Below, one piece after another: positions 45,738 to 56,299 of a DNA stretch of 64,000 nt (the stretch's first letter is position 1; each line of letters opens with the position of its first letter). A model generated the notes under the pieces. The model was not told the DNA's origin. It did no database searches and saw only the letters and a list, made by a program, of their open reading frames with translations. Source of the stretch: Brassica napus (taxonomy: Eukaryota > Streptophyta > Magnoliopsida > Brassicales > Brassicaceae); NCBI RefSeq assembly GCF_020379485.1, contig NC_063450.1, forward strand, positions 31,410,137 through 31,474,136. The letters are read 5' to 3'. Both the position numbers and the translations under genes were made by a program.

Positions 45738-47515
45738 TAAGTTAATAATATGCAGTCCGTTTGTACTTAATATGAGTACCTTATATCGAATAAGTAAATT
45801 ATAAAAATCCCAGACCTTAGATCCTTTTCGGTTAGATTATGGTTACCCATTTTAACTAAATTAAATAAATGGACTGCCAACCTTAAAATTGTGTAACTCC
45901 TCGTTTGTTTTATGCGAGTATTGCATCCATTTATCATGTTTTGCCCGCAACTCAAGTTTTTCGTCTTCTTATTCAAATATTGCGATGGCTTTGCAATCAT
46001 CATTAAACCTATATTGCATGAACTCAATCGTTAAACTGCTCTAGATATTCTGCTTTAATATGTATTGATATTTACAATATTGAAAGACGTAGAATACCTT
46101 TGCTTAAACTCCTTTTCTTGGTTCAAGTGGTGCTGTCGTTCTGCTCTTGTGCTTCATGCTAGGTCCAGTCTTTTATTGGTTCAAGATTGTTCGATGTTAT
46201 ACGTCAACCGTTTGTTGTTGTAGCTTAAATGAATTGCACTTGTGGCTTCACCGAGATCTATATTATCTTGGGATGAGGGTTAAGCAAAAGATTCATATTT
46301 ACCTTTTCTCCCGTCAGTTTGTGCTGACTGGAAAGCAACTCTTTAATCGATGAAATATTCTCGAGACCTTTGAAATTGTCTGAGTAAACAGACTGGTGGT
46401 TTCCTCTGCTATGTAGATAGCAAGTAATGTCTCCTTTGGTTACAGCTTTGAGCAAGCTGGATTTGAAGACGAGATGCCATGGAATTGGTCCAAAAAACCA
46501 GTATGTTAGTTTGATCTTTTTCTAATATGGATTTGTTGTTTTTGCTTGGTTGAGCTTTACTTATATCACCTACTGGTGAGTGTGCAACTTCTGTTTTGAG
46601 TTTGTATTCTCGGAACTTTGTTCCTCATGTTTGAATTAAACAGTGTTAAAAAAAAACCTATTTTCTTCTTTTATTGTATGGGTTTATCAAGACAAGATAT
46701 GAGATGCATCAAATGCAATTGAGATTTGGATATCCTTTATCAATCAGAATTAAGACATGGCAATAGTGTATGAAATACAACACATCAAAAAGGCACTACA
46801 TCTACGATTTTAATAAGTAGATATTTGAGTAATTAGGAAGTTCAGTGAGCAAGGTATACCTTTACAACGTCCGATTTCAGCGAATCTGAGCAGACATTAC
46901 CATTCCTTCTTTTGAATCTAGAAGTGTGAATGATCTCAGAAAACTAATTAAGTCATAGACAGCAAGCTATCTTTGATCACTGTAATTTTCAGAAATGAAC
47001 ATATATTCAGAATACACAGAGAAATATGTATTATGAAACGAATCATTTCAGCCAAGCAGTTTTGAAATGTGTGATATCTTTTAAAAAGCTTAGTTCCAAG
47101 TTTGAAAACATTGTTAAACGATTTTTTGTGCTGAGAAAAAATAGAGAATAAAATTATATTTATAACAGTAGATTGTTAGCCGTGAAAGCCATAAAATAAA
47201 TTAGGTTAGATCTTCATATTAATCAGGTTGTTACATCTTTGTACGTAGAATATACTCTTGATCTTGATATCATTGGTAAGCGTTAATATTTAAAATTGAT
47301 TATGGTTAGATATTTTTGAATATATATATATTAGATATATATTTGGAAAAAAGTCTTTTGTTAAAAAAAGAGAGAAAGATGTTGATTAGTTAGTGTTTTA
47401 TTCTTCCTTAATAGACGAAATCAATTTAGATATTATTTTAAACTATATACAGATTTAGGGGAAATTCTGTTTTAAATGTTGAGTAAATTACTAAATATTC
47501 TTGTGGCATAAAAAC
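45738..47515. other. Intergenic with a possible captured terminal exon
   Basis: 46446-46509 follows a GTTACAG acceptor and encodes a short in-frame tail, SFEQAGFEDEMPWNWSKKPV then stop, that reads like the end of a real gene; I do not recognise it. Surrounding DNA (46120-46660) has a transcript-like base composition but no sustained frame. The remainder (46660-47515) is AT-rich without features. Confidence 0.4.
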
Positions 47516-47725
47516 TGTTATATATCATATTGTGGATGTCCATAACCGGCCCGGTTTATAACCGGCCCAATGCTAGAGAGAGAAAGAGTTGACCGTGAGG
47601 AGAGAGAGAGAGAATCGGCATCTTGCATTTTCCTTATTAGATTATGATTTGTATTATTTCCATATTTGTAATTTATTTCTTTAGTTTTTCCATTATTCTA
47701 TGACGGTGTAATTCCCTATATATAA
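47516..47725 (+). repeat. Left LTR of the decayed copia element (incomplete)
   Basis: Starts TGTTATATATCATATTGTGG after the TSD copy AAAAC. It aligns with the right LTR up to about 47725; the last ~30 bp do not match well, so the 3' end of this LTR appears altered or lost. Confidence 0.8.
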
Positions 47726-47782
47726 GAAAGTCTTAGAATCTGTACATGCACTCTCTACTGGCCTTTATTACGCCAAGGTCAG

Positions 47783-50430
47783 TATGATGGAGGCCAATGC
47801 CGCATTTAATAAAGTGGCCATCGAGAATTTTACTCTCTGGCACGACCGGTTTTTGAATAAAAACGGCCATCCTTTTAAAGACTATACGTCTTGATAATGC
47901 AGGTGAGTTCACGTCCCAAGCGTTTAATGATTACTGTATATCCATGGGGGTAAGTGTGGAACACTCCGTGGCACATGTACATACACAGAACGGCTTGGCC
48001 GAATCATTCATAAAACGAATTCAGCTGATAGCTAGACTATTTCTTATGAGGTCTAAGCTTCCGGCCACAGCTTAGGGACACGCGGTCTTGCACGCGGCCG
48101 AACTGATTTGTATCAGACCGTCTAGTGAACATAAATATTCTCCATCACAATTGCTTACGGGACATTAGCCATACATATCCCATCTTAAGACATTTGGCTG
48201 TGCCGTCTATGTGCCAATTGCACCACCATAGAGAACAAAGATGGAACCTCAAAGGAGGATGGGGATATATGTTGGATATGATTCTCCCACGATTATAAAA
48301 TACCTTAAGCCAACTACGGGTGATTTGTTTAAGGCCAGGTATGCGGATTGTCATTTTAATGAATCCGAACGTCCAACATTAGGGGGAGAAAGCAGTAAGC
48401 TGGTAAAAGAAATTACGTGGAATCAAACATCCTTATCTTGGCAAGATCCTCGGACTCAGGAATGTGATTTAGAAGTCCAAAAGATATACATTTACAAAAG
48501 CTACCTAATCAATTGCCAGATTCCTTTGCTGACCCGAAAAGAGTGACTAAGTCATATATACCAGCTGCTAATGCACCAATTAGAATTGATGTTCAAGAGG
48601 GACACAATCAAATTGCTACAGAGTCTAGATAACGTTTGAAACGTGGTAAACCAATAGGTTCCAAAGATAAGAACCCTCGAAAAAACTAAGAAAGGTGCAG
48701 ATAATGAAACCGAGGCTGTTAAAAACGTAGACACGACCGCGGCCGTTCCTAAATCCCGGGACTTAGCCGCGGCCGATCCCAAAACCCTAATAGCGATCGC
48801 GGCCGATCATGAATGCTTAGATGCGGCCGGCTCTGATGTATCTAATACTGATTCTTGGGACGCCAAGATTCAAGGTACTGAAGGTCCTGATAATAATGAG
48901 ATTTCAATAAACTATGTCTTGTCTGGGATACAATGGAACAGAAAGAATGTCGACATTGATGATATATTTGCATGCAATGTAGCACTTGAAATCATGGATG
49001 ATAATGAGGATCATGAATCCACGTTTATTTATGAGTGCACTCAACGATCAGATTGGATCAAATGGAAAAAAGCTATAAACGTGGAGTTAAACTCTTTAAA
49101 GAAGAGAGATTTCTTTGGACCAATAGTCCGGACACCTTATGATGTTAAACCAGTCGGCCATAAGTGGGTCTTTGTGAGAAAGAGAAACGAACATGGTAAT
49201 GTCGTTAAAGCACGGCTTGTTGCACAAGGATTCTCACAGAGACCAGGAATAGATTATGAGGAGACATACTCCCCTGTAGTGGATGCTACTACTTTTAGAT
49301 TCCTGATAAGTCTAGCTATAAGAGAGAAATTAGACTTGCGGTTAATTGGTGTTGTAACTGCATACTTATATAGGCCACTGGATAATGAGATTTATATGAA
49401 AGTACCAGAGGGTATAGAGTTGAAAAACAAATCGAGTACTCGAGAACAACACTGTATAAAGTTGAATAAGTCACTTTATGGAGTGAAACAATCAGGCCGA
49501 ATGTGGTACAATAGACTAAGTGAGTACTTAGTGAAAGAGGGATACAAGAATGATCTGATCGGCCCTTGTATCTTTATATAGAAATTCGGCCAGGGCTTTG
49601 TGATCATAGCAGTGTATGTTGATGATTTAAATATCATAGGAACCTCTGGAGAAATCTCCCAAACAGTTGAATATCTTAAGAAAGAATTTGAGATGAAAGA
49701 TCTAGGAAATACGAAATTCTGTTTGGGATTACAGCTTGAGTAGATTAAAGACGGAATCCTTGTGCATCAAATGGCATATAAAGAAAGGTACTCAAGAGAT
49801 TCAACATGGCCGAGTCTCACCCCTTATCTAGCCCCATGGTCGTGATGTCTCTCGGCCTGGACACTGATTCATTCCGTCCTAAGGTGGTCGATGAAGATGT
49901 CCTTGGTCCCGAAGTGCCATATCTCAGTGCCATAGGAGCTTTGATGTATCTGGCTAGTCACACACGACCAGATATATGTTTTGCCATGTATGTATTGTCT
50001 AGATTTAGCTCTTGTCCAACCCAAATGCACTGGGACGGGATTAAACATATTCTTCGTTACCTCCAAGGAACGAAAGACTTGGGTTTATTTTATACTAACC
50101 AAAAAAGAAGGTTTAGTTGATTTTGCTGATGCAGGTTATTTTCGGATCCACACAATCTTCGATCACAGACAGGCTATGTTTTTACACATGGTGGAACGGC
50201 CATATCATGGCGTTCCATGAAGCAGACGATCGCGGCCACATCTTCAAACCATTCGGAGATCTTGGCTCTTCATGAGACCAGCCGCGAGTTGTTCAGAACA
50301 GGGGGAGTAATACGTGTTGTACTCTTTTTCCTTCACCATGGTTTTGTCCCACTGGGTTTTCCTGGTAAGGTTTTAATGAGGCAACATCTAAAGCGTATTA
50401 CAATCCATGTATGGTTATGACATCCAAAGG
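47783..50430 (+). pseudogene. Copia pol remnant
   Basis: Readable pieces in order: a GAG-pre-integrase scrap (FTLWHDR near 47830), integrase catalytic part (DNAGEFTSQAFNDYC near 47893), integrase C-terminal region (48241-48546), reverse transcriptase (48919-49581, with YSPVVDATTFRFLISL), a YVDDLN motif near 49617 and RNase H-type sequence (49806-50420). At least four internal stops and several frameshifts are present, for example at 48073, 49579, 49741 and 50118. The linker at about 48720-48830 holds four short GCGGCCG-containing repeats unlike the surrounding AT-rich DNA. Confidence 0.9.
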
Positions 50431-50434
50431 GGAG

Positions 50435-50671
50435 TGTTATAAATCATATTGTGGATGTCTATAACCGGCCCGGTTCATAATCGGCCCAATGCTAGAGAGA
50501 GAGAGTCGACCGTGAGGAGAGAGAGAGAATCGGCATCTTGCATTTTCTTTATTAGATTATGACTTGTACTCTTTCCATATTTGTATTTTCTTTCTTTAGT
50601 ATTTTCATTATGTTATGACGGTGTAATTCTGTATATATAAATGGCTCTTTCTATTCTCTAGTTTCACAACA
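50435..50671 (+). repeat. Right LTR of the decayed copia element
   Basis: 237 bp, TGTTA...AACA ends, followed by the TSD AAAAC. The left copy at 47516 shares the AACCGGCCCGGTT core, GAGAGA run and TGACGGTGTAATTC block but differs at many sites, so the insertion is older than the other two copia elements here. Confidence 0.88.
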
Positions 50672-50676
50672 AAAAC

Positions 50677-51875
50677 AACATTTGAATATTCATTTTTAAA
50701 TATGATAATCGACATTACTGCTCTAAATTTTTTTGAATGTCGTTTAGTATTGTTAAACAGTTGGTTGCTTAATTTAAATAAATAATAGTAATATTAAATC
50801 AAGGAAATGTGAAAAAAAAAGTCTCTAATTGTATTGATAGGAAAACGTGTATTTATTTGGGGTATAAGGTTTTTCATGGTAAACGATATATATGTTATAT
50901 TGAGGATAAATTTTATCGTCCATCATTTTTGTATAAATATATAAAGTCAACAGTTATATATAACATATGTATAATTACTAATATTTTAAAAAAACTAATA
51001 TTTATAATTAAATATTATCAATATTAAGCATTAGCAAGCATGTAAATTTGGCTTACAACTTATAAAAGATTAGATGTCAGGAATAAAACACCAAAAATAA
51101 CCAAAATACCTACTTGTTTCCAGCCAAATATCCAAATAAATCCAATTTTCATGTTAATGTTAGGTATTTAGTTTTACATTATTAAAATTTATGTATTGTA
51201 TATTATTTTTAGTTTTGAATTTTAAATATTAAATATTATATTTGGAGTTTAAATTCTTATATAATTTATATGAGTATCCGTATTCGAACTGAAGCTGTAA
51301 TGATCTGAACCAAATCTTAACTAAGATTTATAAATATTCAAATGGGGTTTAAATCTCTATCTAAGAAACCAATATCCGAATAGTCTGAATCGAAACCAAA
51401 TGTTTGCCTTCCGCTTTAAACATACTTAATTAATTATTCATAGCATGATTAATTGAACAGTGTTAATTATTTTAACCTATGATATTTAATTAAGCAAATA
51501 CTTAAGATCAAACAGTCATTTTTTTGTTTTTTTTATTAATGGCATAATCGTAATTTTATTTCTCTTCTTCTCTAGTCATATTAGGTTAAGTAGAAAAGAG
51601 TTTTACAGCCGCCATTGTTTTCGTATAGAATCCATCGATTCTTATGAATTTTTCGTTGATTTGACACAGTACCGGATTTTAACCTATAGAAACCCAAAAA
51701 GTAAAAAAAAAATTGACGATTCTGATTTATTGGTCGATTATGAGAAAGATAGCGGTTGTAACTCACCATCAATTTCTCAAACTGTTTATACACTTCTATT
51801 TGCAGGTATCGAGATTCCAAGAGTAGAACTGGGTTTCTGCTTCTGGGTTAAATCCATAGAGTTTGAGTATTCATC
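50677..51875. other. Intergenic, no gene recognised
   Basis: AT-rich. 51270-51415 contains the TATCCGAATAGTCTGAATCG-type repeat. 51580-51870 is less AT-rich and might be gene-derived, but its frames (for example 51661-51924, 87 codons) match nothing I know. Confidence 0.5.
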
Positions 51876-51892
51876 AAAAATCAAAAATTATA

Positions 51893-53311
51893 TATTTTTT
51901 TTGATCAAACAACAATTCCATTAGCTTAAAGTCTCAACCTCCATCAGCGAAGGAAATACAAAGTAAAAAGGCACAACTTGCCATATTACAAACACAAGAA
52001 AACACAACACATACATGTGAATCCTCAAAAGATAAGATAAGAGATCGAATAGCCAATAAGATCCAATGAACATCAGAAGACCAACTCTCTGAAAGGAGGC
52101 GACTGAGTTCATGGTAGTCTGACTTGCAAACCAGCTGAGAAATGCCCAAAAGGTCTAGACACTCTGCAACAAAGGCAGTGAGGTCATGATACCGGGACAA
52201 TGAACAACAAAGTCTTCGTGAGACCAAACAAATCTGAAGCAATGTAAGGAAGCAAATACTTTTGCTTTTCTTTCCAAATTGCCACCAATGGTTAGAAAAC
52301 AATACATACGCAGTTAAACCACAGACATATAAAACCCTGCATACTGCAGAAAAGGAATGAGCCAAGGCAACATAATTGCTACTGAAGAATCTGAGAACAG
52401 AGGAATGAGACCCCAAACCAACCAAGGCTATGACTTCATTCTCAATGAGACTTTGCCTACTCTCCAAACATCTTGACAAGTGAACTATGAAACTTGGGAC
52501 AATGAGCAACCAAGAGACGGAAGCAAATGCACAAGACACAGATTCACAATTCCAACCAGAGACCATATCACTTTTTATATCAAGTACTAGTGAATAAACA
52601 CAGATCTGAGAAACTTGAGGCCAGTAGATTAAGAGACCAAAATCGAACTTAACAGAGTTAGAACGAGCCGGATAGAACCCGGAATTAAACCCGCATACTA
52701 CAGTAAAGGAGTCACAGAAAACCACAAGAACAAACACCACTGAAACTAATAGATTTACTAAACGGACGGACAGTATAATCACTGCAGAGTCGAAGAAGCG
52801 GCAAAGGAATAGGGACAGATCCGGTGGGTGGGGAGGAACGGAAAGGACATGAGGAGGGCACTCGACTGGCAGATCTAGGAGAAACACGAGCGGCGGCGGT
52901 TTTGGAGGCGGAGGAAGGAGCAACGGTGCAAAGGGACAAGGAACAAGCAGAGCCATGGAAGAAAGGAAGAGGAGGGAGAAAGAGGAGTGTTCTCGTCGGT
53001 GGGCGAGAGGTCACACCGACGGTGGCGAACACGTTCACAGGAAAACTCTAATCGGGTTGGGAGAGAAAAGATTTTTTTTTTTTAGTAGCAAGATTTTTTT
53101 TTAAAGAGGATGTAAATTAAAATAACAAATAGAACAAGAGTAATAGAACTCCACAACAATTACGCTTGTTGTAATTGCTGCTCCATACGTGAAGTGTATT
53201 GGGAGATGGAAAAAGAAGTTGGAGAGGGTGTTTGGGATGATAAGGGACTTTGGTCTCAGGTTGAGGTTCAAGACATTCTTTGTGGTAGATTTGGGTACAT
53301 TTGTTGCACCC
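51893..53311 (-). mobile_element. Polyadenylated retroposon, chimeric, with a DC1 fragment at its 5' end
   Basis: Flanked by a 17-bp TSD AAAAATCAAAAATTATA at 51876-51892 and 53312-53328. The minus-strand 3' end TTGTTTGATCAAAAAAAAT has a LINE-like tail. Going 5' to 3' on the minus strand it contains a DC1-domain segment (53311-~53180), A-rich junctions near 53060-53105, a proline-rich coding-like part and a long open frame (52956-51934). I infer target-primed retroposition, with the 5' part possibly joined by template switching. Confidence 0.75.
51934..52956 (-). CDS. 340-residue open frame in the retroposon, uncertain
   Basis: A long frame from a Met at 52956 with a proline-rich N-terminus (PPPPKPPPL) and a Cys/Ser/Leu/Val-rich remainder. 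The last ~70 residues (CLDLLGISQLVCKSDYHELS ... WILLAIRSLILSF) are laid out like the end of a plant LINE RNase H-like domain, but the usual acidic residues and the final Ala-Asp motif are not evident. It may be a degenerate LINE C-terminus or a chance frame in a transcribed repeat. Low confidence that a protein is made. Confidence 0.3.
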   Translation of the reverse strand: MALLVPCPFAPLLLPPPPKPPPLVFLLDLPVECPPHVLSVPPHPPDLSLFLCRFFDSAVIILSVRLVNLLVSVVFVLVVFCDSFTVVCGFNSGFYPARSNSVKFDFGLLIYWPQVSQICVYSLVLDIKSDMVSGWNCESVSCAFASVSWLLIVPSFIVHLSRCLESRQSLIENEVIALVGLGSHSSVLRFFSSNYVALAHSFSAVCRVLYVCGLTAYVLFSNHWWQFGKKSKSICFLTLLQICLVSRRLCCSLSRYHDLTAFVAECLDLLGISQLVCKSDYHELSRLLSESWSSDVHWILLAIRSLILSFEDSHVCVVFSCVCNMASCAFLLCISFADGG

Positions 53312-53320
53312 AAAAATCAA
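53180..53320 (-). pseudogene. DC1 (CHP-rich) zinc-finger gene fragment
   Basis: The minus strand encodes FGCNKCTQIYHKECLEPQ and then HPKHPLQLLF, the C-x2-C, H-x2-C and HP-x-HPL-x-L pattern of plant DC1 domains. After this the spacing becomes irregular (NCCGVLLLL) and a stop follows at 53117. Only part of one domain is present. It abuts the TSD, so it appears to have arrived with the retroposon. Confidence 0.65.
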
Positions 53321-53328
53321 AAATTATA

Positions 53329-54557
53329 ATGTACTGATTTCCGCAGGAAGAAAGATAAGTGCTTTTGTTATAGATAAAAAATGTAGATATAGTTGAAAAG
53401 GACAGAGAGAAACGGCAATATCTCATTTGTTGGAATAAAAAAATTTCGAAAAATACATAATTTAATTAAAAACATAGCCTTAAAATATTCTAATGGCAAA
53501 GAGTTGTAAATACCGAGGAAACAGAAGTTCACCTAAAAAAGGGCCTTCTTGGATTGTGGTAATTGCTATTGTTGGATGATTAAGGTAATAAAATAAATCT
53601 ACTGGGCTGATTAATTTGATTAGACACTACAGACTAACTACACAGTAAAGACCGGCCTCCTTTTTCTCGTATGTTGTAACTCATCTTACAGAGCCCATTG
53701 TAGGCCATTTTTATCAGCCCATTTGTAGTGCTGTGTGACTGTGATTTACAAAAAAGAAAAACAGATTATGATCGTTAAACCTATGCCACATTTATCCGAA
53801 CCGAACCAAACTGAAAAAGGTTTGGTTCGGATTTGGTTTCTACCAATTACCCAAACGAATTCTATATCTCTAGAACCACTGAACTAAAACCGAACCAAGA
53901 ACCGAATGGATATTCAAATTTATATAATATAAATTATAAATATTAACTATCTTTAGTTTTAAAGTTATCAAATAATTTGAAAATACCATTTTGAAATAGA
54001 AATACCCAGAATTCAAGTTATCAGAACACTTTTTATGGAAAAAAATTAAAATTATCCGAATTATTCAAAAAAATTTTATCCGAAAACCCGAAAATCTGAT
54101 ATATAATACGAAACCCCAAATTTTCTAACATTTTAATCTGAGTCAACAAAAAAACGAAATCGAAAAGGATCCGAAATTATTTCGGATATTAGCCGGTTCC
54201 TAATTTTATTACCCAAACTAGACCGAGAACCGAAAAAACCGAACCCGAATCCGAACCGAACCGAATTTTCTAAAGACCCGAACGGATCATAAACCTCTGG
54301 AACCAAAGAACCAGAGAACCAAATAGCCGAACCGAAACCGGAACCGGAAACCGAATGCCCAAGGCTAGTTAAACCTATTAAGAAAATGTCAAATGTGAGA
54401 TCAGTTCTCCAAGTCAAATATTAGAAGGTAAACCTAAAGACCAAGCATAATTTTTGTTGGAGTATCATCACGTGCTTAAAAGCATATCTACCTTCTTATT
54501 ATTTCACCTTTAAATGATATAATAAAAGAAAGTTTACTCTTACAGGATTGCCAAACA
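53329..54557. other. Intergenic with CCGAACC-type repeat
   Basis: No gene recognised. 53790-54370 is dominated by words such as CCGAACCGAAC, GGTTCGGATT and AACCGGAACCGG in one orientation, the same loose repeat class as at 28008 and 45592. The 94-codon minus frame 54417-54133 is a translation of this repeat, not a gene. Confidence 0.6.
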
Positions 54558-55658
54558 TCCCTTATATATTAATAGAAAAACATTAAAAAAATTATAACAT
54601 GTAGTTTGTATTAATTAAAAAAGTGTCATGTTGTATTGTAATGTAATTGAAATGCTAATTTTGCTTACGTGGTGGCTTGAGAATCAATTGAAAACTTTGT
54701 TAGTCCAAAATTAAATTGTTAGGGAATGTTATATTATATAGTATGTCTATTATGGACCATTCATTTATCAAATTGAAATTATTATATATTGTTTCCTTAA
54801 ATAAAACCTACGTAATTACCTAATGTGATTAAGATATATGAAAATTAATGATTTTAAATAATAAAGATTTGCCAATAATTTGTATACTTTCTATCATTTT
54901 TGCTTAATTATTTATTATTAAAATAAATTACACAATTACATTAATCATATAGTAAAAATTAAGATTTTTTTTTGTATATGCTGTACAAAACGAGTATAAG
55001 TTACATAATAGTAACTGATTTCTTAGTTATTTAATATATAATTATTATTTTATTATTTCATAATATGCAGAAAAACATAAAATAAGTAATAAATATAAAA
55101 TATTTATTCTGCACAAGGCACAAATCTTAACATAAGTATGTATTTCTTTAATAATTTTAAATCTTAAACATTTTCTAAATCTCAGGCCAAAACAAAATAA
55201 TGAAATGAGAATAAACTCAAAAATCAATATTTATATCGAGCAATAACCAAAATGAAAAAGTGACACAAAAATTAGAAAAATATTGAAGATAGATAGGATT
55301 GACACGCGAACGTAAACTTCTAAAACCATAATTAAATTTTAAATTGCTAAATTGCTAAATTATGATATAAAACTGAGCTGACATAGTTTCATTGTAACCA
55401 AATAGTAGGCTTGAGATTCTTCGGTCTAAACGTTAGGTTCTTATGCGATAAGTGATTTTTTTACTTAAAATATTTTAAAAAACGGGATCAGCTCATCAGT
55501 AAATAAATGATGTAATTAGCAAAAAAAGTTTTAAAAAAATTATTTAAGGGCAAAAAATATTAATTCGATCAAGAATATAAATTTTATATTTCCATATGAT
55601 ATTTCTTAAATAATTTTCATATAAATCCACTTTGCGCAAGGCGCATGTCTTATCCTAG
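54558..55658 (+). mobile_element. Non-autonomous Helitron, same type as 43459-45737
   Basis: Starts A|TCCCTTATATATTAATAGA and ends TCCTAG|T. A perfect stem TGCGC-AAG-GCGCA lies about 13 bp before the end. It is 1101 bp with no ORF. The 5' start is nearly identical to that of the Helitron at 43459, and both share CCTACGTAATTACC/GCTACGAAATTACC-like interior words, but this copy lacks the 740-bp tandem repeats. Confidence 0.85.
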
Positions 55659-56091
55659 TATCATATTAAACCTAAAAGTAAAATAAATAAAAAAATTCAT
55701 AGTAGAATCTTTATAGTTTCAACAATCAGAAGTATACTGCCCGCTTACTAAAATAGAGAAAGCCACGATCTAGTTCCTATGATTCTATACCTCCCAGAAC
55801 TCAGTTCCATTGAGGCGGCCTCGACCAATAAGCAGCATGATATTGTAACTACTGCGAGTCTGAGGTCGAATGATGACACCACCGTAACCACAGGTCCACA
55901 GTCTAATTTTTTTTATGGCGCTGAAAATGTTCGTATCGTAAGTATTCATTATTAGCTGATGAAACTATAAGTAGAGACATAATATTTTTTCATGTAAACC
56001 TTACATGGATAAAGTTACTTTTTGGAATAACCTTCTTACCTTTTAAGCATATGTGCATTTTGACCAAAAATCTCAAATTGGGTGTAACGAA
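55659..56091. other. Intergenic, no gene recognised
   Basis: 55780-55910 has balanced base composition and could be a gene scrap, but no frame or domain is recognisable. The copia TSD copy GAGGA begins at 56092. Confidence 0.5.
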
Positions 56092-56096
56092 GAGGA

Positions 56097-56229
56097 TATA
56101 GAAGATATATGTAAATATCATAAGCTAGTGGTTAATCATGTAATTAGTAGTAAGTAGTTTACCCTAGTTGTACATGTATATAAGGAGTTTACTCATCTAA
56201 TAATAAGATATCTTTCCTATAGTTCTATA
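56097..56229 (+). repeat. Left LTR of the TATA-ended copia element
   Basis: 133 bp from TATAGAAGATATATG to CTATAGTTCTATA. It is followed directly by the tRNA-Met primer site. The very short length is at the lower end for plant copia LTRs. Confidence 0.92.
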
Positions 56230-56241
56230 TGGTATCAGAGC
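56230..56241 (+). other. Primer-binding site (initiator-Met tRNA type)
   Basis: TGGTATCAGAGC immediately follows the left LTR. It is the standard plant copia primer site, complementary to the 3' end of initiator methionine tRNA. Confidence 0.92.
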
Positions 56242-56299
56242 TTACGCTCCTAGAAACCTAAAAACACTTTTCTTTTTCAAACAATCGAAAGCCGCCATC

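Larger units (their letters stand above)
47516..50671 (+). mobile_element. Decayed copia element with internal deletion
   Basis: The TSD AAAAC is at 47511-47515 and 50672-50676. LTRs start TGTTATA; the right one is 50435-50671 (237 bp) ending AACA, and the left one begins at 47516 and is recognisable to about 47725. Both contain AACCGGCCCGGTT-type sequence and GAGAGA runs. A polypurine tract CCAAAGGGGAG precedes the right LTR. Between them gag, protease and the start of integrase are deleted. The remaining pol resembles the first copia element but has stops and frameshifts. Confidence 0.92.

Noticed and set aside
54133..54417. 94-codon Gly/Phe/Ser-rich minus-strand frame
   Set aside because: A translation of the CCGAACC-type repeat.
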